From Micromonospora sp. WMMA1947 (GTDB lineage Bacteria; Actinomycetota; Actinomycetes; Mycobacteriales; Micromonosporaceae), in the NCBI RefSeq assembly GCF_027497355.1, contig NZ_CP114909.1, positions 2,852,001-2,916,000 on the forward strand: a stretch of DNA of 64,000 nucleotides, in the 5' to 3' direction. A program made the position numbers and the translations under genes. Below the pieces are notes generated by a model, which had not been told where the DNA came from, did not search any database, and saw only the letters and a program-made list of their open reading frames with translations. Of the stretch, positions 59,819 to 64,000 are shown in pieces (position 1 is the first letter of the stretch; each line of letters opens with the position of its first letter).

Positions 59819-59830
59819 GGCAGCACCGTA
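59819..59830 (-). promoter_or_regulatory. Leaderless -10 box for glpK
   Basis: TACGGT on the minus strand (59825-59830) is followed by 6 nt and the GTG at 59818. On the plus strand, TACGAT (59869-59874) stands 8 nt before the divergent GTG at 59883. Confidence 0.6.
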
Positions 59831-59882
59831 CCCGCCGCGAGCGTCCACCGTCTCCTCCCCGCGGCCCGTACGATCATCAGAC

Positions 59883-60821
59883 GTGCGTGACATTGCCGTG
59901 TTCAGCGGGTCGGCCCATCCCGACCTCGCCGCCGAGATCTGCGCCCACCTCCACGTCCCGTTGCACCCGGTGCGGGTGTCCCGGTTCGCCAACGACTGCC
60001 TCGAGGTGCAGTTGCAGGCGAACTGCCGGGAGCGCGACGTCTTCCTCATCCAGCCGCTGGTGCCGCCGGTGCAGGAGCACCTGGTCGAGCTGCTGCTCAT
60101 GATCGACGCGGCCCGGGGCGCGTCGGCCGCGCGGATCACCGTGGTGCTGCCGCACTACGCGTACGCGCGGTCGGACAAGAAGGACGCGCCGCGCATCTCC
60201 ATCGGTGGCCGGCTCGTCGCCGACCTGCTGACCTCCGCGGGCGCGCACCGGGTGCTGGCCATGACGCTGCACTCGCCACAGGTGCACGGCTTCTTCAGCG
60301 TCCCGGTGGACCACCTGCACGCGCTGCGCGAGCTGGCCACCCACTTCAAGGGGTACGACCTGAGCAACGCGGTGGTGGTCTCGCCGGACCTGGGCAACGC
60401 CAAGGAGGCCGCCGCGTTCGCCCGGATGCTGGGCACGCCGGTGGCGGCGGGCGCGAAGCAGCGCTACAGCGACGACCGGGTGCAGATCAGCACGATCATC
60501 GGCGACGTGGCGGACCGGGACGTGATCGTGCTGGACGACGAGATCGCCAAGGGCAGCACGGTGATCGAGCTGATCTCGCACCTGCGCGAGCGGCGGGTCC
60601 GCTCGATCCGGCTGGCCTGTACGCACGGCCTGTTCTCCAGCGGCGCGCTGGAGCGGCTGAGCGCGCAGGAGGGCGTCCTGGAGATCGTCTGCACCAACAC
60701 GGTGCCGATCCCGGCGGACAAGCGGGTGCCGAAGCTGGAGGTGCTGTCGGTGGCGCCGGCGCTGGCCGAGGCGATGCGGCGGATCCACAACGGGGAGTCG
60801 GTGAGCGCCCTGTTCGCCTGA
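59883..60821 (+). CDS. Ribose-phosphate pyrophosphokinase paralogue
   Basis: This 312-residue protein has the PRPP synthetase plan: [37 protein letters not shown] (metal/ATP region), [37 protein letters not shown] and the PRPP-loop [17 protein letters not shown]. It departs from canonical Prs at conserved places: [13 protein letters not shown] where FANGE is usual, and SDKK where RQDRK is usual. It is therefore more likely a second, divergent Prs than the housekeeping enzyme. No glmU gene, the usual prs neighbour in actinobacteria, is present. Confidence 0.85.
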   Translation: MRDIAVFSGSAHPDLAAEICAHLHVPLHPVRVSRFANDCLEVQLQANCRERDVFLIQPLVPPVQEHLVELLLMIDAARGASAARITVVLPHYAYARSDKKDAPRISIGGRLVADLLTSAGAHRVLAMTLHSPQVHGFFSVPVDHLHALRELATHFKGYDLSNAVVVSPDLGNAKEAAAFARMLGTPVAAGAKQRYSDDRVQISTIIGDVADRDVIVLDDEIAKGSTVIELISHLRERRVRSIRLACTHGLFSSGALERLSAQEGVLEIVCTNTVPIPADKRVPKLEVLSVAPALAEAMRRIHNGESVSALFA

Positions 60822-60831
60822 CGGTGGCGGG

Positions 60832-61299
60832 TCAGCCGTCCAGCGGACCGGTGGCGGGCTGGCGGGTGGCGAGCGCGGCGGTGATCCGGACGACGGTGCC
60901 GGCGGCGCCGGTCTCCACCTCCATCGCGTCGCTCAACTCGCGGGCCAGCCAGAGACCCCAGCCGCCGGCGGTGTCCGGCGCGGGCCGTTCGCGGTCGCGC
61001 AGCCGCCGTTCGCTGATCCCGGGCCCGTGGTCGGCGACCTCGCAGACCAGTTCGCCGTTCCGCTCCCAGAGCCGCAGCCAGCCCTGCCCGCCGCCGTGGC
61101 GGACCGCGTTGGTGATCAGCTCGTTGACCGCCAGCACGAAGTCGTCCAGCCGTTGGCCGGACAGGCCGGAGCCGTGCGCGCAGGAGGTGACCGAGTGCCG
61201 CAGCCCGGTCACCTGCGCCTGGTCGAAGGCGGTGGCGAGAAGCAGGGAAGGTTCGATGGGCACAACCGTACGCGGTGCGGGGAGTTCTGCGTCTGTCAT
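60832..61299 (-). CDS. RsbW-like ATP-binding protein
   Basis: This protein of about 155 residues has a GHKL ATPase domain: N-box FVLAVNELITNAVRHGGGQG, G1 CEVADHGPGI and G2 GGWGLWLARELSDAME. It resembles actinobacterial anti-sigma factor serine kinases. No sigma factor or antagonist gene adjoins it. The ATG at 61299 is preferred; an upstream start (61416) would overlap the divergent kinase gene. It may regulate the neighbouring two-component genes or an unlinked sigma factor. Confidence 0.82.
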   Translation of the reverse strand: MTDAELPAPRTVVPIEPSLLLATAFDQAQVTGLRHSVTSCAHGSGLSGQRLDDFVLAVNELITNAVRHGGGQGWLRLWERNGELVCEVADHGPGISERRLRDRERPAPDTAGGWGLWLARELSDAMEVETGAAGTVVRITAALATRQPATGPLDG

Positions 61300-61414
61300 G
61301 ACCCCGTCCCGACGATGGCTCTCGACGACTTTCGCGGCATTTCCACCGTACGTCAGGGTTTCTCGGGCCGCACCGGGCGGGGTGCCCTGGACCGGCTGTG
61401 ACAGGGTGTCGCAC

Positions 61415-62536
61415 ATGCCGTCGTCCTCCGGCCTCGAGGGCCCGTTCTGGCGATCGATAGCGGTGTTCCGCTTCGCCGCGCTCGCGTACGTCGGACTGGT
61501 CGTGCTGCGCGACGCGGGCAGCTACGCGCACCCGGTCGCCGCGGGCGGTGTCCTGCTGGCGATGCTGGCGTGGAGCGGCGTGACGGCGGCCGCCTACGGC
61601 CGTCCGGCCGGGCGGCGCTGGCCGCTGCTGCTGGCCGACCTCGGTGTGGTGCTGGCGATCATCCTGGTCACGCCGTGGGTGGTCGGCCAGGCGGCGCTCG
61701 CCGCCGGAGTGCCGATGCTGACCGCCGCCTGGCTGGCCGGGCCGGTGCTGGCCTGGGCGGTCGCCGGCGGACGCCGCCGTGGCGCGGTGGCGGCGATCGT
61801 GCTCGGCGGCGCCGACCTCGCCACCCGCGACCGGATCAGCCCGTCCGCGCTGACCGGGGCGATCCTGATGCTGCTCGCCGGCGTGGTGGTCGGGCACGTG
61901 GCGCGGCTGGCGGTGCAGGCGGAGGAGCGGTTGCAGCGGGCGGTGGAGCTGGAGGCGGCCACCCGGGAGCGGGAACGGCTGGCCCGCGACATCCACGACT
62001 CGGTGCTCCAGGTGCTCGCGCTGGTCCGGCGGCGCGGCGCGGACCTGGACGGCGAGGCGGCCGAGCTGGCCCGGCTGGCTGGCGAGCAGGAGGAGGCGCT
62101 GCGGGCGCTGATCGGCCGGACGGGCGCGCCGCCGGATCGGGCCGGGGACGAGCAGGACCTGCGCGACCTGATCGACAGGTACGCCTCGGCCACCGTCGTG
62201 GTGTCCGCGCCCGCCACACCGGTGCCGTTGCCGGCGCGGGCCGCTGGTGAGCTGGGTGCCGCGGTCGGCGCGGCGCTGGACAACGTGGCCCGGCACGCCG
62301 GCGGGCGGGCCTGGGTGCTGATCGAGGACGAGGAGGAGACGGTGACCGTCTCGGTACGCGACGAGGGACCGGGGATCCCGGAGGGCCGGCTCGCGGAGGC
62401 CGCCGCGCAGGGCCGGCTCGGGGTGGCGCAGTCCATCCGTGGCCGGGTGGCCGACCTGGGCGGCGAGGTGCGGATCGTGTCCGCGCCCGGCGCCGGCACC
62501 GAGATCGAGCTGGTCGTGCCGAGGAGCCGCGGATGA
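61415..62536 (+). CDS. Sensor histidine kinase, NarL-partner type
   Basis: This 373-residue membrane kinase has five or six N-terminal spans (about residues 12-160), a coiled linker (VQAEERLQRAVELEAATRER), the HisKA_3 phosphoacceptor ARDIHDSVLQVLALVRRRG (His near residue 193) and a C-terminal GHKL ATPase (AALDNVARHAGGR, VRDEGPGIPEGR). The sensor has no large extracellular loop, so it probably reads a membrane or intramembrane signal. Its stop overlaps the response-regulator start by 4 bp. Confidence 0.9.
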   Translation: MPSSSGLEGPFWRSIAVFRFAALAYVGLVVLRDAGSYAHPVAAGGVLLAMLAWSGVTAAAYGRPAGRRWPLLLADLGVVLAIILVTPWVVGQAALAAGVPMLTAAWLAGPVLAWAVAGGRRRGAVAAIVLGGADLATRDRISPSALTGAILMLLAGVVVGHVARLAVQAEERLQRAVELEAATRERERLARDIHDSVLQVLALVRRRGADLDGEAAELARLAGEQEEALRALIGRTGAPPDRAGDEQDLRDLIDRYASATVVVSAPATPVPLPARAAGELGAAVGAALDNVARHAGGRAWVLIEDEEETVTVSVRDEGPGIPEGRLAEAAAQGRLGVAQSIRGRVADLGGEVRIVSAPGAGTEIELVVPRSRG

Positions 62537-63180
62537 GCATCCGGGTGATGGTGGTCGACGACCACCCGATGTGGCGCGAGGGCGTGGCCCGTGACCTCAC
62601 CGAGGCGGGCCACCAGGTGGTGGCGACGAGCGGTGAGGGGCGGCAGGCGGTACGGGTGGCCGCGGCGGCCCGCCCCGACCTGGTCGTGCTCGACCTTCAG
62701 CTGCCGGACATCTCCGGCGTCGAGGTGATCCGGGGTCTCCGCGCCGCACTGCCGGACGTGCGGGTACTCATGCTCTCGGCCAGCGGCGAGGCGCAGGGCG
62801 TGCTGGACGCGGTCAAGGCCGGCGCCACCGGCTACCTGATCAAGTCGGCCGCACCGGCGGAATTCCTGGACGCGGTGCGGCGCACGGCGGCCGGCGAGCC
62901 GGTGTTCACACCCGGCCTGGCCGGGCTGGTGCTGGGGGAGTACCGGCGGCTGGCCGCGGCGCCGCCCGCCCCGCACGACGACGCACCCCGGCTCACCGAA
63001 CGGGAGACCGAGGTGCTGCGTCTGGTCGCCAAGGGGTTGTCCTACAAGCAGATCGCCGACCGGTTGAGCCTGTCCCACCGGACGGTGCAGAACCACGTGC
63101 AGAACACCCTGGGCAAGCTCCAGTTGCACAACCGGGTCGAACTGACCCGGTACGCCATCGAGCGGGGCCTGGACGAGTGA
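62533..63180 (+). CDS. NarL/LuxR-type response regulator
   Basis: This 215-residue regulator has a receiver domain with acidic residues in VMVVDDHPMWREGVA, the phospho-Asp in LVVLDLQLPDISG (about residue 54) and Lys in GYLIKSAAPAEF. A LuxR helix-turn-helix follows: LTERETEVLRLVAKGLSYKQ, then RTVQNHVQNTLGKLQLHNRV. It is the partner of the upstream kinase; the target genes are unknown. Confidence 0.93.
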   Translation: MSIRVMVVDDHPMWREGVARDLTEAGHQVVATSGEGRQAVRVAAAARPDLVVLDLQLPDISGVEVIRGLRAALPDVRVLMLSASGEAQGVLDAVKAGATGYLIKSAAPAEFLDAVRRTAAGEPVFTPGLAGLVLGEYRRLAAAPPAPHDDAPRLTERETEVLRLVAKGLSYKQIADRLSLSHRTVQNHVQNTLGKLQLHNRVELTRYAIERGLDE

Positions 63181-63184
63181 GCGG

Positions 63185-63757
63185 TCAGCGCGCGTCCGGC
63201 GGCCGCGTCTCGTGGATCGCCAGCTCCTCCGCGCTGGCCCCGCCGCCGGCCGCGCCCGCGTCGTAGGCCACGTTGTCGGTCTCCTGGTCGGTGTGCGCGC
63301 CCTCGTCCGGCTCGACCAGCCGGCCCACCTGGTGGTCGGCGACGGTGCCGAGCTGGCCGTGGTCGTACACCGACACCGGGGAGTTCGGGTCCGACACCGG
63401 GCCCAGGTCGATCACGTCGGCGTCGAGCTGGGCCTGCGCGGCGGCCTCCTCGCTGTCCGCCTCGGCCGCGATGTCCGGATCGACCGGGCCGGCGAGCGGG
63501 TCGTCGGCGGGGCGCTCGTACCGCTCGCGCTGGAGCTTGTAGTCCAGCGACTCGCCGTCGAGCTGCTCCTCCGCCGTGGTGCCGAACTGGTCCACGGCGA
63601 CCGGCGTACGGTCACCGGGGAGCTGGGCCGGCTCGGGGCCGTCCGCCTCGCGCCCGGTCAGCACGTCGTCGTTGGCGGTGGAGTCGTCGTCGGCGGTGTC
63701 GGGCAGGCCCTCCGCCTCGGGATCGGACACGGGGGTGGGGTACTCGTCGTCGCGCAT
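63185..63757 (-). CDS. DUF5709 acidic protein
   Basis: The 190-residue, strongly acidic protein begins MRDDEYPTPVSDPEAEGLPD. It contains TTAEEQLDGESLDYKLQRER, matching the conserved core of actinobacterial DUF5709 proteins, then ADHQVGRLVEPDEGAHTDQE. It appears largely unstructured and soluble. Function is unknown; relatives are often annotated as stress-associated. It converges with the response regulator gene 4 bp away. Confidence 0.8.
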   Translation of the reverse strand: MRDDEYPTPVSDPEAEGLPDTADDDSTANDDVLTGREADGPEPAQLPGDRTPVAVDQFGTTAEEQLDGESLDYKLQRERYERPADDPLAGPVDPDIAAEADSEEAAAQAQLDADVIDLGPVSDPNSPVSVYDHGQLGTVADHQVGRLVEPDEGAHTDQETDNVAYDAGAAGGGASAEELAIHETRPPDAR

Positions 63758-63837
63758 GCCCGGGAACTACCCACTGCGCTCCCCGCCCTAACCGCGACCG
63801 GCCGGGTGGATCGGGAGCAACGGTGCGAAAAGGCACC

Positions 63838-64000
63838 TCAGTTGCGGTACGCCGCTTCGTCCTCGGGGTACAGCACGCACCACACCACCTTGCCGTCCGG
63901 CAGTGCCGTGCTGCCCCAGCGCCGGGCCACCGTGTCGATCAGCAGCAGCCCTCGCCCGCCCACCGAGTCCACCGGTGCGGGCCCGCCGTACGCGGGCCGC
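63838..64000 (-). CDS. RsbW-like ATP-binding protein (C-terminal part)
   Basis: The gene runs off the right edge; its last 53-54 codons are visible. They read RPAYGGPAPVDSVGGRGLLL, then LIDTVARRWGSTALPDGKVV, ending EDEAAYRN. GGRGLLLIDTVARRWG is the G2 box of the GHKL ATPase fold as found in actinobacterial anti-sigma/RsbW-like regulators. It is the second such gene within 3 kb. The nucleotide N-box lies outside the window. Confidence 0.75.
   Translation of the reverse strand, partial: RPAYGGPAPVDSVGGRGLLLIDTVARRWGSTALPDGKVVWCVLYPEDEAAYRN

Noticed and set aside
59869..59882. Leaderless promoter for the PRPP synthetase paralogue
   Set aside because: TACGAT is present but 8 nt from the GTG, outside the 6-7 nt window used. 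Possible, but kept out of the count.

Overview
The window is high-GC DNA (about 70% or more by eye) with strong third-position G/C bias, many GTG starts, WhiB, mycothiol and AdnAB genes. This indicates an actinomycete. Gene content and two families of intergenic inverted repeats suggest Micromonosporaceae, most likely Micromonospora or a close relative; the genus is inference. Nearly all of it is ordinary chromosomal coding sequence. I saw no IS element, prophage, CRISPR array or biosynthetic cluster.

Layout. 1-4.7 kb: end of a peptide-binding ABC lipoprotein, an S9 peptidase divergent from mshB (mycothiol), two small membrane proteins. 4.8-9.6 kb: a GNAT protein divergent from fdxA-dapC-tyrA-SIMPL-kinase. 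9.6-18.5 kb: a membrane hydrolase, an acetyltransferase, a secreted subtilisin, and divergent dapD/dapE, so three succinylase-branch lysine genes lie in one window. 18.5-29.8 kb: an unlisted 53-residue gene, two LOG paralogues, the adnA-adnB recombination motor/nucleases, a cold-shock protein and a DEAD helicase. 29.8-37.2 kb: a GNAT gene, a sulfonate-type ABC operon ending in an Rrf2 regulator, two M16 peptidases and nudC. 37.4-40.6 kb: an XRE/DUF397 pair and an MFS exporter. 40.6-54.8 kb: mycoredoxin, uvrD2, whiB7 with a full attenuation leader, a 58-residue gene, ABC1 kinase, a ThiF-like protein, DUF5679, a metallopeptidase, DUF2342, PDZ-Lon and UPF0182. From memory, much of 20-55 kb is conserved with the M. 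tuberculosis Rv3193c-Rv3202c region. 55-64 kb: two identical initiator tRNA genes, an orphan sugar-binding lipoprotein, purC, glpK, a divergent PRPP synthetase paralogue, a two-component system, DUF5709 and two RsbW-like ATPases, the last one cut by the window edge.

The most interesting sequence is regulatory. (1) whiB7 has an 84-codon upstream ORF whose last codons can form an antiterminator that excludes a 15-bp terminator hairpin. (2) At least eleven genes have a TANNNT box exactly 6 or 7 nt before the start codon, the mark of leaderless transcription, including both genes of two divergent pairs. (3) Three same-orientation DnaA boxes spaced 32 and 21 bp lie upstream of the ThiF-like gene. 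(4) A perfect 17+4+17 palindrome, each arm itself a palindrome, sits between the two tRNA genes. (5) A TTCCTA-N9-TAGGAA operator candidate precedes the Rrf2-linked ABC operon.
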